In this document: positions 9,080-17,083 of the stretch, piece by piece
Layout: the number at the start of each line of letters is the position of its first letter
Numbering within the stretch: the stretch's first letter is position 1
NCBI RefSeq assembly: GCF_003628305.1
Contig: NZ_RBZM01000004.1
Location: 372,001-436,000, forward strand
Length of the DNA: 64,000 bases
Source of the DNA: Cohnella endophytica
GTDB taxonomy: Bacteria; Bacillota; Bacilli; Paenibacillales; Paenibacillaceae
Direction of reading: 5' to 3'
Program-made: the position numbers and the translations under genes
Notes under the pieces: generated by a model
What the model was told of the DNA's origin: nothing
Seen by the model: only the letters and a program-made list of their open reading frames with translations
Databases searched by the model: none

Positions 9080-10201
9080 GTGTCGAACAAAAGGGATTAT
9101 TACGAAGTTCTGGAGGTTCCGAAAAATGCCTCCGCGGACGACGTTAAGAAGGCTTATCGCAAGCTTGCCCGCCAATACCATCCGGACGTAAACAAAGCGT
9201 CCGACGCGGAAACCAAATTCAAGGAAGTCAAGGAAGCATACGACGTTCTTAGCGACGACCAGCAACGGGCGCGTTACGACCAATTCGGCCATCAGGATCC
9301 GAACGCCGGATTTGGCGGAGGCGGAGCGGACTTCGGAGGCGGGTTCGGCGATATATTCGATATGTTTTTCGGCGGCGGAGGCGGCGGACGGAGAGATCCG
9401 AACGCCCCGCAACGCGGCAACGATCTGCAATATACGATGACGATCGAATTCAAAGAAGCGGTATTCGGCAAAGAAATGGATATTACCATTCCACGTACCG
9501 AGACTTGCGACACTTGCCACGGCAACGGAGCGAAACCGGGCACTAAGCCGGAGACTTGTTCGGTGTGCCACGGCTCGGGACAGCAAGAAGTGGCGCAGAA
9601 CACGCCATTCGGCCGTATCGTCAACCGACGTGCGTGCTCTGCCTGTTCGGGACGGGGGACGGTTATCAAGGAACGTTGCGGTACTTGCTCGGGCAGCGGC
9701 CAAGTGAAGAAACAACGCAAGATCCACGTCAAGATTCCTGCCGGCGTAGACGAAGGCGCCCAACTGCGCGTAAGCGGAGAAGGGGAAGGCGGCGTTCGCG
9801 GCGGACCTTCGGGAGATTTGTACATCTTACTGCGAGTGAAATCGCATGATTTCTTCGAGCGCGAAGGCGACGATATTTTCTGCGAAATTCCGTTAACCTT
9901 TACCCAGGCGGCATTAGGCGACGAGATCGAGATTCCTACTCTGACGGAGAAGGTAAAGTTGAAGGTTCCCGCCGGCACGCAGACCGGAACTTATTTCCGT
10001 CTAAAGGGCAAGGGCGTTCCGAAGCTCCGCGGATACGGACAGGGCGACCAACAAGTCAAAGTCACGATCGTGACCCCGACGCAGTTGAGCGAAGAGCAGC
10101 GCGAGTTGCTGCGCGACTTCGCTTCCAAGAGCGGCGAATCGACGCATGAGCACAGCAAATCGATCTTCGAACGCATGAAACGCGCCATTCTAGGCGATTG
10201 A
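9080..10201 (+). CDS. dnaJ: Molecular chaperone DnaJ (Hsp40)
   Basis: The 373-residue class I DnaJ has an N-terminal J domain with the HPD motif (YHPDVNK) and a Gly/Phe-rich linker. The zinc domain has four CxxCxGxG motifs ([32 protein letters not shown]), followed by the C-terminal substrate domains. It delivers clients to DnaK and stimulates its ATPase. The start is GTG at 9080, behind GAGGAGGTGGGG. A strong terminator at 10228 ends the operon after it. Confidence 0.98.
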   Translation: MSNKRDYYEVLEVPKNASADDVKKAYRKLARQYHPDVNKASDAETKFKEVKEAYDVLSDDQQRARYDQFGHQDPNAGFGGGGADFGGGFGDIFDMFFGGGGGGRRDPNAPQRGNDLQYTMTIEFKEAVFGKEMDITIPRTETCDTCHGNGAKPGTKPETCSVCHGSGQQEVAQNTPFGRIVNRRACSACSGRGTVIKERCGTCSGSGQVKKQRKIHVKIPAGVDEGAQLRVSGEGEGGVRGGPSGDLYILLRVKSHDFFEREGDDIFCEIPLTFTQAALGDEIEIPTLTEKVKLKVPAGTQTGTYFRLKGKGVPKLRGYGQGDQQVKVTIVTPTQLSEEQRELLRDFASKSGESTHEHSKSIFERMKRAILGD

Positions 10202-10227
10202 TCGCCGATAACATAGCTTCGAATCAG

Positions 10228-10260
10228 AACCGTCCGGCTATACGCCGGACGGTTTTATTT
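10228..10260 (+). terminator. Rho-independent terminator after dnaJ
   Basis: AACCGTCCGGC and GCCGGACGGTT form an 11-bp perfect stem with loop TATAC, followed by TTATTT. It closes the heat-shock operon. Confidence 0.9.
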
Positions 10261-10344
10261 GGGTGAATAAGCGAGTCCGAGAGGGAGAAATCTATAACAA
10301 TGCCGTATGCGTATGAGCGGCTCTCTCTTAGAGGAGGAAATCAA

Positions 10345-10494
10345 TTGACCGACGATCAACAACATAAGCATTTGCCAGTCGTATCCGCCGAAGACGTGGA
10401 GTTCGCCGACGAGCTTGCGGACAGCGACGATAAAGAAGCGCAGAAGAGAGCGGCCGAAGCCGATCGGCGCGTTACCTCTTCCGAAGGAGAGTGA
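10345..10494 (+). CDS. Small YfhD-like acidic protein
   Basis: The 49-residue protein starts at TTG 10345, chosen because AGAGGAGG lies 7 nt upstream; the longer frame from 10300 has no ribosome site. The core DVEFADELADSDDKEAQKR followed by AAEADRR resembles the YfhD family of small proteins found in spore-forming Bacillales. No function is established for the family, though some members are sporulation-associated. It lies between the dnaJ terminator and the next small gene, whose start follows its stop by 5 nt, so the two look like a translationally linked pair. It is charged and probably unstructured. Confidence 0.6.
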   Translation: MTDDQQHKHLPVVSAEDVEFADELADSDDKEAQKRAAEADRRVTSSEGE

Positions 10495-10499
10495 GGCGA

Positions 10500-10775
10500 G
10501 TGGACATGGAGTCCATGCAGGCCGGCTTCGCGACCCAGGATCAAGCCGAATCGGTAATCAAGAAGCTCGCTTCGCTTAGAGGCGACCGGTTCAGGTTGGA
10601 AAGGACGCGCGCGGCGTTGAGCGATACCCGGACGGAGTTCGCGGAGGAAAGCGGACTAGCGGCTTCCACGCAAGCGCCGCTGGAATTCACGTTTTCCGCC
10701 AACGTGCCGGGCGATGCCGCGGAGCAAGCTCGGGCCGTCATTGCGGAAGCCGGCGGCCGGATGTTAGAGCCTTAA
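10500..10775 (+). CDS. Unknown small protein, 91 residues
   Basis: I do not recognise this protein. It starts at GTG 10500, 9 nt after AAGGAGA in the end of the preceding gene; GTG 10491 and ATG 10506 are alternatives. The pattern is an opening FATQDQAESVIKKLASL segment and a closing LEFTFSANVPGDAAEQARAV segment around a charged middle. This suggests two beta-alpha units, as in small ligand- or stress-related domains such as YflT or ACT-like folds, but no diagnostic motif is visible. It forms a two-gene unit with the YfhD-like gene and is closed by a strong terminator. Confidence 0.65.
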   Translation: MDMESMQAGFATQDQAESVIKKLASLRGDRFRLERTRAALSDTRTEFAEESGLAASTQAPLEFTFSANVPGDAAEQARAVIAEAGGRMLEP

Positions 10776-10780
10776 GCATT

Positions 10781-10819
10781 AGCGCGCATCGCGGAGAATT
10801 CGCGATGCGCGCTTTTTTT
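10781..10819 (+). terminator. Rho-independent terminator after the small gene pair
   Basis: AGCGCGCATCGCG pairs perfectly with CGCGATGCGCGCT (13 bp, 7-nt loop) and is followed by seven T residues. Confidence 0.95.
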
Positions 10820-10853
10820 GCGCCGTAACGCGATCGTACGGACATGATTGTTT

Positions 10854-10882
10854 TTGCTCCCGCAAATCAGGACGTGTATAAT
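10854..10882 (+). promoter_or_regulatory. Sigma-A promoter of prmA
   Basis: TTGCTC (10854-10859) and a perfect TATAAT (10877-10882) are 17 bp apart, about 50 nt before the prmA start. It probably drives prmA and the genes behind it. Confidence 0.7.
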
Positions 10883-10933
10883 GAGAAGCATTGAGCGGCC
10901 GAAACGGCCGATTGCACCAGGGGAGGAACGGAT

Positions 10934-11920
10934 TTGCGCTGGCATGAATTAACCGTCCTGGCGACGGAATCGTCTCAGGAGATGGTTACGCATTATTTAA
11001 CGGAGCTCGGAGCGGGAGGAGTTTCCGTAGAAGAGGCATGGGACGCGGACGCACCGCGGGATACCAAGTACGGCGAGGTGTACGACACGCCGCTTAACGA
11101 TATTCGACCGGGGTACGCAGTGTTCAAAGCTTACTTCTCGGAAGATACGAAAATGGAACCGATCGCTGCCGAACTAAAGACGCTTCTGCAAGGATTGCCG
11201 GAGTTCGGGTACGACGCAGGGGAATTCACGATCGCCTTGGGCGACGTGCACGAGGACGATTGGGCCGATGCATGGAAGCAATACTTCAAGCCGATCGCGA
11301 TTACGGAACGGCTGACCATTAAACCGACTTGGGAAGAATACGAGCCTGCTAACGACCAAGAACTGATCATCGAATTGGATCCCGGCATGGCTTTCGGTAC
11401 GGGCACGCATCCGACGACTTCGCTGTGCTTGAAGGCGCTGGATAACGCCATTCAAGGCGGGGAGCAGGTTATAGACGTAGGCACGGGTTCGGGCGTTCTT
11501 GCCATCGGCGCGATGAAGCTTGGCGCGTCGAAGGTCCTTGCGCTCGACCTGGATCCGGTCGCCGTAAAATGCGCGGAAGAAAATATCGCGCTTAACGGTT
11601 ACCAAGAGGAAGTCGAAGTGAAGCTAAGCGACTTGCTCGGCATCTTGCACGAAGGCGATAACCGTTCCGAGAACGGCGTAAACCCGCCGGTCGACATCGT
11701 GGTCGCCAACATCTTGGCCGAGATCATCCTGTTGTTCATCGGCGATGTTATGGAAGTACTTAAGCCCGGCGGAATCTATATTACGTCCGGCATTTACAAG
11801 AACAAGGAAATGATCGTGGAAGCAGGGCTGCTGGCAGCGGGCTTCGAGATCGTCGACGTACTGCGTCAAGAGGAATGGGTCGCGTTCGTTGCAGGCAAAC
11901 CGAAGGGGGACGGCGAGTGA
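10934..11920 (+). CDS. prmA: Ribosomal protein L11 methyltransferase PrmA
   Basis: The 328-residue enzyme methylates lysines and the N-terminus of ribosomal protein L11 using S-adenosylmethionine. The N-terminal L11-binding domain begins MRWHELTVLATE. The catalytic domain carries DPGMAFGTGTHPTT, VIDVGTGSGVLAI (SAM loop) and VVANILAEI, the post-I motif of the family. It starts at TTG 10934 behind GGGAGG. Its stop overlaps the start of the next gene by 4 bp. The order prmA-rsmE-mtaB is kept from Bacillus, with the membrane protease inserted. Confidence 0.95.
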   Translation: MRWHELTVLATESSQEMVTHYLTELGAGGVSVEEAWDADAPRDTKYGEVYDTPLNDIRPGYAVFKAYFSEDTKMEPIAAELKTLLQGLPEFGYDAGEFTIALGDVHEDDWADAWKQYFKPIAITERLTIKPTWEEYEPANDQELIIELDPGMAFGTGTHPTTSLCLKALDNAIQGGEQVIDVGTGSGVLAIGAMKLGASKVLALDLDPVAVKCAEENIALNGYQEEVEVKLSDLLGILHEGDNRSENGVNPPVDIVVANILAEIILLFIGDVMEVLKPGGIYITSGIYKNKEMIVEAGLLAAGFEIVDVLRQEEWVAFVAGKPKGDGE

Positions 11921-12594
11921 ACTTTTTCTGGTTTCCGATTGAATACCTTCCCGTAATCATCGTAACGATGCTGGTCGCGTTTACCGTGCACGAATTCGCG
12001 CATGCGTGGACGGCTTGGAAATTCGGCGACGATACGGCTTACCGCGAAGGCCGGGTAACGTTGAATCCGATCGCCCATTTGGACTGGATCGGAATGCTGT
12101 TCCTGCTTATCGGAGGATTCGGATGGGCGAAACCCGTTCCGGTTCGCCGCAGCAGGTTCAAGAACCCCCGTCTCATGAGCATTCTCGTATCCGTGGCGGG
12201 CCCTATCAGCAATTTGTTGCTGGCTTTCCTGATGTTGTTCGTCTTGGATTTGCTAAGCGCGTTAAAGGTAATTCACACGATTTCCGAACAAATGATTATT
12301 TTCATGCAATATTGGGTCACGATCAACTTGACTTTGTTATTATTTAACCTTATCCCGATTCCGCCTTTGGACGGATACAGAGTTTTGGAAGAATTTTTGC
12401 CTATCCGAACTCGAATCAAAATACAGGAAATGGCGCAATGGACGACGTTTCTGTTTTTACTGATCATCTTCATTCCTCCGCTGCGCAGCGTAACGATCGG
12501 ACCGGTTCTGAGTTTAAGCACCCCGATCGTGCACGGCATGGTGCGGGTCCTCGATGTACTGTTCGGAGCAGCAGGAGGAAGTATTTTCGGCTAA
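11917..12594 (+). CDS. Site-2-protease-type membrane metalloprotease (M50 family, YwhC-like)
   Basis: The 225-residue membrane protein has four or more hydrophobic segments. Zinc ligands are seen in HEFAH (H25, E26, H29), and the second motif NLIPIPPLDGYR supplies the aspartate ligand. It lacks a PDZ domain and is short, so it belongs to the compact YwhC-like group rather than RseP/SpoIVFB. Such enzymes cut substrates within the membrane, but the target is unknown. The start is GTG 11917, overlapping the prmA stop in a GTGA arrangement that suggests translational coupling. The upstream GGGGGAC acts as the ribosome site. Confidence 0.88.
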   Translation: MNFFWFPIEYLPVIIVTMLVAFTVHEFAHAWTAWKFGDDTAYREGRVTLNPIAHLDWIGMLFLLIGGFGWAKPVPVRRSRFKNPRLMSILVSVAGPISNLLLAFLMLFVLDLLSALKVIHTISEQMIIFMQYWVTINLTLLLFNLIPIPPLDGYRVLEEFLPIRTRIKIQEMAQWTTFLFLLIIFIPPLRSVTIGPVLSLSTPIVHGMVRVLDVLFGAAGGSIFG

Positions 12595-12681
12595 ACGGCG
12601 GAAATGCCAATAATGCGAGGTAGCGAAGGCCGCGATAACGCGTTATGATGAAGGATGGAGCATAGGCAGGAGGCATCGGAA

Positions 12682-13452
12682 ATGCAGCGTTATTTTGTGC
12701 CGCCGGCGTTGATGGGACAGCAGTCCGTCATGCTTGAAGGCGATGACGCCCGGCATGCGGCCGCCGTCATGAGATCGAAGCCCGGCGATTGCTTCATCGC
12801 TTGCGACGGATGCGGGCGGGACGTGCTTGCCAAAATTACGTCGATCGACAAAGAAACCGTGAAAGCGGATATTATCGAAACATTATCCCGCCGGGCCGAG
12901 ATGGCTTGGAAGGTGACGGTTGCCCAAAGCTTGCCCAAAGGCGACAAGCTGGAAACCGTCATTCAGAAGGGAGCCGAAGCGGGAGCGGCCGCGTTTCGGC
13001 CATTCCTTTCCCATCGTACCGTCGTGCAATACGACGAACGGAAGGAAGCGAAACGGATCGACCGCTGGCGCAAGATCGCCAAGGAAGCGGCCGAGCAGAG
13101 CCATCGTAGCATTATTCCGTCAATCGAGGCGGTAGCTACGTGGAAAGCGATGCTGGCCCTATTCGCCGAATATGAACTTGTATTGTTCTGTTACGAGGAA
13201 GAAGGCCGTTCCGGAGGCGGATTAAAGGATATATTGTCCGGCTTCAAGGCGAGTTTGCCCGATTCGGCGGAACCGCGCATCCTGATCGTCGTGGGGCCAG
13301 AAGGCGGCTTTACGCAGCAAGAGGCGGATCAGGCGGCATCGTCGGGCGCGAAGCTCGTCGGTCTCGGAACGAGAATATTGCGGACGGAGACGGCGGCGTT
13401 ATATGCGCTCGCATGTCTTGCCTATGAGTCCGGAGAATTAGGAGGAATCTGA
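12682..13452 (+). CDS. rsmE: 16S rRNA (uracil-1498-N3)-methyltransferase RsmE
   Basis: The 256-residue SPOUT-family enzyme has an N-terminal PUA-like domain (MQRYFVPPALMG, GDDARHAAAVMRSKPGD) and the C-terminal knotted SAM-binding fold with VGPEGGFTQQEAD and GLGTRILRTETAAL, both diagnostic. It methylates U1498 of 16S rRNA in the assembled small subunit. The ATG at 12682 follows AGGAGG; an upstream in-frame ATG at 12655 has no ribosome site. mtaB begins 1 nt after its stop codon, with its ribosome site inside the rsmE end, so the two are coupled. A palindrome lies just upstream. Confidence 0.95.
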   Translation: MQRYFVPPALMGQQSVMLEGDDARHAAAVMRSKPGDCFIACDGCGRDVLAKITSIDKETVKADIIETLSRRAEMAWKVTVAQSLPKGDKLETVIQKGAEAGAAAFRPFLSHRTVVQYDERKEAKRIDRWRKIAKEAAEQSHRSIIPSIEAVATWKAMLALFAEYELVLFCYEEEGRSGGGLKDILSGFKASLPDSAEPRILIVVGPEGGFTQQEADQAASSGAKLVGLGTRILRTETAALYALACLAYESGELGGI

Positions 13453-13453
13453 G

Positions 13454-14803
13454 ATGCCGAACGTGGCATTTTATACGCTGGGCTGTAAAGTCAATTTCTA
13501 CGATACCGAAGCGATCTGGCAGCTGTTCAAGAACGAAGGCTACGAGCAAGTCGACTTCGAACAGACAGCGGACGTTTATTTGATCAATACATGCACGGTA
13601 ACGAATACGGGGGACAAGAAGAGCAGGCAGATTATTCGCCGCGCCGTGCGCCGCAACCCGGATGCCATTATCGCGGTAACGGGCTGCTACGCGCAAACCT
13701 CGCCCGCCGAGATCATGGCCATTCCCGGCGTCGATCTCGTCGTCGGAACGCAAGACCGCGAGAAGCTGATGAGCTTCATTACGGATATTCAGATTGACCG
13801 CAAACCGATGAACGCCGTACGGAACATCATGAAGACGCGCGAGTTCGAAGAGCTGGACGTCCCGGACTTCTCCGAACGAACGCGCGCGTTTCTGAAAATC
13901 CAAGAAGGCTGCAACAATTTCTGCACCTTCTGCATCATTCCTTGGTCTCGCGGGCTGTCCCGCAGTCGCAAGCCCGAGAGCGTGTTGAACCAAGCGCGCC
14001 AGCTCGTTGAGTCGGGCTACAAGGAAATCGTCCTGACCGGTATTCATACCGGCGGATACGGCGACGACCTGGAAAATTACAGGTTAGCCGATCTGCTTGC
14101 GGATCTCGATAAGATCGACGGACTGGAGCGCATTCGGATCAGTTCCATCGAAGCGAGCCAGATCGACGAGAAAATGATCGCGATCTTGAACAGCTCGCCT
14201 AAAATGTGCCGCCATCTGCACATCCCGCTGCAGGCGGGAGACGACGCCATTCTGAAACGGATGCGCCGTAAATATACGACGGCCGAATTCGCCGAGAAAA
14301 TTCGCTTGCTGCAGGAAGCGATGCCTGGCGTCGCGATCACGACGGACGTCATCGTCGGATTCCCAGGGGAAACGCAGGAGCAGTTCGAGAATGGCTTCAA
14401 GTTCATGGAACAAATGAAGTTCGCTGAAATGCACGTTTTCCCTTACTCCAAGCGGACCGGGACGCCGGCTGCGCGCATGGACGAACAAGTGGACGAAGAA
14501 GTGAAGCACGATCGCGTGCATCAGCTTATCGACTTGTCCGAACGGATGCAAGCCGCTTACGGCCGCGAATGGGTCGGTCGCGAACTGGACGTCATTCCGG
14601 AGCGGGAAGCGAAAGGCGCGGAAGGCAAAGGACTCGTATCGGGCTACACCGATAACTATATCCAAGTCGTTTTCGGCGGCGACCCTTCCCTAATCGGCAA
14701 ACTTTGCCGCGTACGGATTACGGGTTCCGGCGTTAACGAATGCCAAGGGGAACTGCTGGAAGTGCTGGATTCCGGCATTCGTCCGGTAGCCCTGCAAGCT
14801 TAG
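13454..14803 (+). CDS. mtaB: tRNA t6A37 methylthiotransferase MtaB
   Basis: The 449-residue radical SAM enzyme adds a methylthio group to t6A at tRNA position 37, forming ms2t6A. The N-terminal domain holds three cluster cysteines (TLGCKVN, NTCTVTN, VTGCYAQ). The central domain holds the radical SAM motif CNNFCTFC (CxxxCxxC). A C-terminal TRAM-like region follows (ELDVIPERE, GYTDNYIQVVF). The length fits MtaB rather than MiaB. TTAGGAGGAATC before the ATG is the ribosome site. It follows rsmE directly, as yqeV follows yqeU in Bacillus subtilis. Confidence 0.95.
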   Translation: MPNVAFYTLGCKVNFYDTEAIWQLFKNEGYEQVDFEQTADVYLINTCTVTNTGDKKSRQIIRRAVRRNPDAIIAVTGCYAQTSPAEIMAIPGVDLVVGTQDREKLMSFITDIQIDRKPMNAVRNIMKTREFEELDVPDFSERTRAFLKIQEGCNNFCTFCIIPWSRGLSRSRKPESVLNQARQLVESGYKEIVLTGIHTGGYGDDLENYRLADLLADLDKIDGLERIRISSIEASQIDEKMIAILNSSPKMCRHLHIPLQAGDDAILKRMRRKYTTAEFAEKIRLLQEAMPGVAITTDVIVGFPGETQEQFENGFKFMEQMKFAEMHVFPYSKRTGTPAARMDEQVDEEVKHDRVHQLIDLSERMQAAYGREWVGRELDVIPEREAKGAEGKGLVSGYTDNYIQVVFGGDPSLIGKLCRVRITGSGVNECQGELLEVLDSGIRPVALQA

Positions 14804-14918
14804 AGGTCGAGAGCGAAGATTTCATCGGATGGCGGATAGCGCGGCTGCCGCCATCGGTGAAATCTTTTTCTCGTACATAGGACGGATAATCGGCGGGACT
14901 GCGAGAGGAGAAGGTGAC

Positions 14919-15347
14919 ATGGCAAAGGAAATATCGGCCGGGGGAGTCGTCTATCGGCGGCGCGACGGCAAGCTGGAAATCCAATTGATCGAAGACCGAT
15001 TCGGACGGATGACGTTGGCCAAGGGGAAAATGGAGCCGGGGGAAACGGTCGAGCAAACCGCGCTGCGGGAAATCGCGGAAGAAACGGGGATCGAATGCCG
15101 GATCGTCGAGCCGTTGCTCGTCATTGCTTACGAGTACGAGCACGCACAGCTTGGTACGGTCCAGAAGGAAGTTCACTATTACTTAACGGAAGCGATCGAA
15201 GGCACGTTGAAGGCTCAAGATGAGGAAATCTCCGGAGTAGCTTGGTACGAGCCGTTCGAAGCATGGAGACAGCAACTCGACGCCGGGTACGACAACAACG
15301 ACGAAGTACTTCGCCTGGGGCTCGCTAAGCTCGGTCTTGCTTGGTAG
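14919..15347 (+). CDS. NUDIX hydrolase
   Basis: The 142-residue protein contains a full NUDIX box: GKMEPGETVEQTALREIAEE followed by TGI (GX5EX7REUXEEXGU). It opens with EISAGGVVYRRRDGK, like MutT-related enzymes that clear diadenosine polyphosphates or oxidised nucleotides. The exact substrate cannot be told. The ATG at 14919 is chosen because GAGAGGAGAAGG lies just upstream; the frame is open for 30 more codons without a ribosome site. It lies 115 bp after mtaB and 40 bp before deoC in the same direction. Confidence 0.9.
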   Translation: MAKEISAGGVVYRRRDGKLEIQLIEDRFGRMTLAKGKMEPGETVEQTALREIAEETGIECRIVEPLLVIAYEYEHAQLGTVQKEVHYYLTEAIEGTLKAQDEEISGVAWYEPFEAWRQQLDAGYDNNDEVLRLGLAKLGLAW

Positions 15348-15387
15348 CGACGTGCGGGGAAAATCGAACTTCGATGAGGTGAGCCTC

Positions 15388-16074
15388 ATGCCTGAACAAT
15401 TATCGCTGCCTTTGTGGCGGCCTTCCGAATCGTTGGCGGCGAGGATCGACTATACGGTCGTAACGCCTAGCGTAGGCGCCGACCAGCTTACCAAGCACTG
15501 CGAAGAAGCCGTAAGCTTTGGGTTTCATAGCCTATGCGTTAACGGAGGCTGGGTTCGGCTTTGCCGGGAGCGTTTAAGCGGAACGAACGTCAAAGTGAGT
15601 GCCGTGGTCGGATTTCCGATCGGCGCGCAAGCGACGAGGTCGAAAGCGTTCGAGGCTGCGGCCGCCCTTGACGACGGGGCTTCGGAGATCGACATGGTCC
15701 TATCTGCCGGGAAGCTCAAGGATGGGGATCACGAGGCGGTCGAACGGGATATCGCGGCGGTCGTTCTTGCCGTTCAAGGCGGCGCGTTGATCAAGGTCAT
15801 CCTGGAAACGGGAAGTTTGACGGACGAGCAGAAGAAGCTGGCCGCCCGCATCGCGGAAACGGCCGGTGCGGACTACGTTCAGACTTCGACGGGATACGGG
15901 GTAACGGGCGCTACGGAAGCCGACGTTAGGCTCCTCCGCGCGGAATTGTCCCCCACGACGGGCGTTAAAGCATCGGGGGGCGTTCGTGATGCGGCAATGG
16001 CAATTGCCTTGCTGCAGGCCGGAGCTCATCGAATCGGAAGCAGCTCGGGAGTTGCGATCGTTAACGGAACTTAG
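15388..16074 (+). CDS. deoC: Deoxyribose-phosphate aldolase DeoC
   Basis: The 228-residue class I aldolase splits 2-deoxyribose-5-phosphate into glyceraldehyde-3-phosphate and acetaldehyde, recovering carbon from deoxynucleosides. The TIM-barrel signatures are present: ARIDYTVVTP, VVGFPIG, EIDMVLSAGKL, the lysine in IKVILETGSL (Schiff base) and the second active-site lysine in GVKASGGVRD. The ATG at 15388 is preceded by GAGGTGAG. It is not next to other deo genes. Its 3' end overlaps the convergent Na/Pi cotransporter by 14 bp, so the two transcripts are antisense at their ends. Confidence 0.94.
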   Translation: MPEQLSLPLWRPSESLAARIDYTVVTPSVGADQLTKHCEEAVSFGFHSLCVNGGWVRLCRERLSGTNVKVSAVVGFPIGAQATRSKAFEAAAALDDGASEIDMVLSAGKLKDGDHEAVERDIAAVVLAVQGGALIKVILETGSLTDEQKKLAARIAETAGADYVQTSTGYGVTGATEADVRLLRAELSPTTGVKASGGVRDAAMAIALLQAGAHRIGSSSGVAIVNGT

Positions 16075-17014
16075 GCAAATAGGCAATCGGAAGAGCGATC
16101 AAGGAGCAAGCGACGTTAAACAGAGTTTGCGCGTGGGCGACCTGCGCCGAAGGATCGCTCGGAGCGAGCGTCGCGGAAGCGGCATGAAGCAAGCCGATTA
16201 ACGGGTAGAAAAGCAGAGCCCCGCCGGCGTTCAAGGCAAGCTGGGACAACGCGACGAAGCGACCTCCGGCTCCTCCGCCAAGCGAGGCGACCAAACCCGT
16301 AAAACAAGTTCCGATGTTCGCGCCGAGCACGATCGCGATGCCGGCGTCGGGGGAAAGAACGCCCGTGGCGGCGAGGCCCATGCTCATGGCGATTACGGCG
16401 GAGCTGGAATGGACGAGCGCGGTCAAGGCCGCTCCTCCTAGCACTCCCCAGAGCAAATTCTCGTTGGTGTGGCGCATAAGCAAGTCGAAATAGCCGTTGT
16501 CCTGCATGGCCGGGCCGATTCCTTGGAGCAGTTTGAAGCCGATGAGCAGCAACGCGAATCCGCCGAATGCCACGGATAAATAACGCAATGGCAATACGCG
16601 CTTCGGAGCTCTCGAGGCATCGCGCCATTCGTTCAACAGGAACGTGAGAACCCAGCCGAATAAGGCGACGGCCAACAAGGGAACGCCGTAGCGATGCAAT
16701 CGCAAGCTCATCAGTTCCGTCGTGAAGCAAGTGCCGACGTTCGTCCCTAGAATAATGCCGAAGCTTCGGGACAACGAGAGCCAACCCGCGTTGACGAAAC
16801 CGATCGTTAAGACGGTAACGGCGGAGCTGCTTTGCAATAGCGCCGAAGCCGTCGTGCCGACGGCGAAGCCCCGAAGAGGCGTAGCTGTAGATCGGGCGAT
16901 CCACGTGGACAGCTTGTTGTCGGCCCACTGCTGCAGGGATGTCTCCATCGCTTTCATTCCCGATAACAGCAACGCGAAGCCAAGCAGAGACGGAATTAAT
17001 AAACCGGATATCAT
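16061..17014 (-). CDS. Na/Pi cotransporter family protein (YqeW-like)
   Basis: The 317-residue membrane protein has the internal two-fold repeat of the Na/Pi cotransporter II family. The paired motifs are LLQSSSAVTVLTIGF with GTNVGTCFT, and LVHSSSAVIAMSMGL with GANIGTCFTG. About eight hydrophobic segments are visible, and it lacks the C-terminal PhoU-like domain of longer homologues. It probably moves phosphate with sodium across the plasma membrane. The start is ATG 17014, because GGGGAGG lies 8 nt upstream; the in-frame GTG three codons earlier falls within that site. In Bacillus subtilis a similar gene (yqeW) also follows mtaB. Confidence 0.88.
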   Translation of the reverse strand: MISGLLIPSLLGFALLLSGMKAMETSLQQWADNKLSTWIARSTATPLRGFAVGTTASALLQSSSAVTVLTIGFVNAGWLSLSRSFGIILGTNVGTCFTTELMSLRLHRYGVPLLAVALFGWVLTFLLNEWRDASRAPKRVLPLRYLSVAFGGFALLLIGFKLLQGIGPAMQDNGYFDLLMRHTNENLLWGVLGGAALTALVHSSSAVIAMSMGLAATGVLSPDAGIAIVLGANIGTCFTGLVASLGGGAGGRFVALSQLALNAGGALLFYPLIGLLHAASATLAPSDPSAQVAHAQTLFNVACSLIALPIAYLPKFR

Positions 17015-17083
17015 AGGGCGCACCTCCCCTAATGACTATGCATAAGAAGGACAAGTTTATGATCGGAGAAGGAGTGAAGCACG

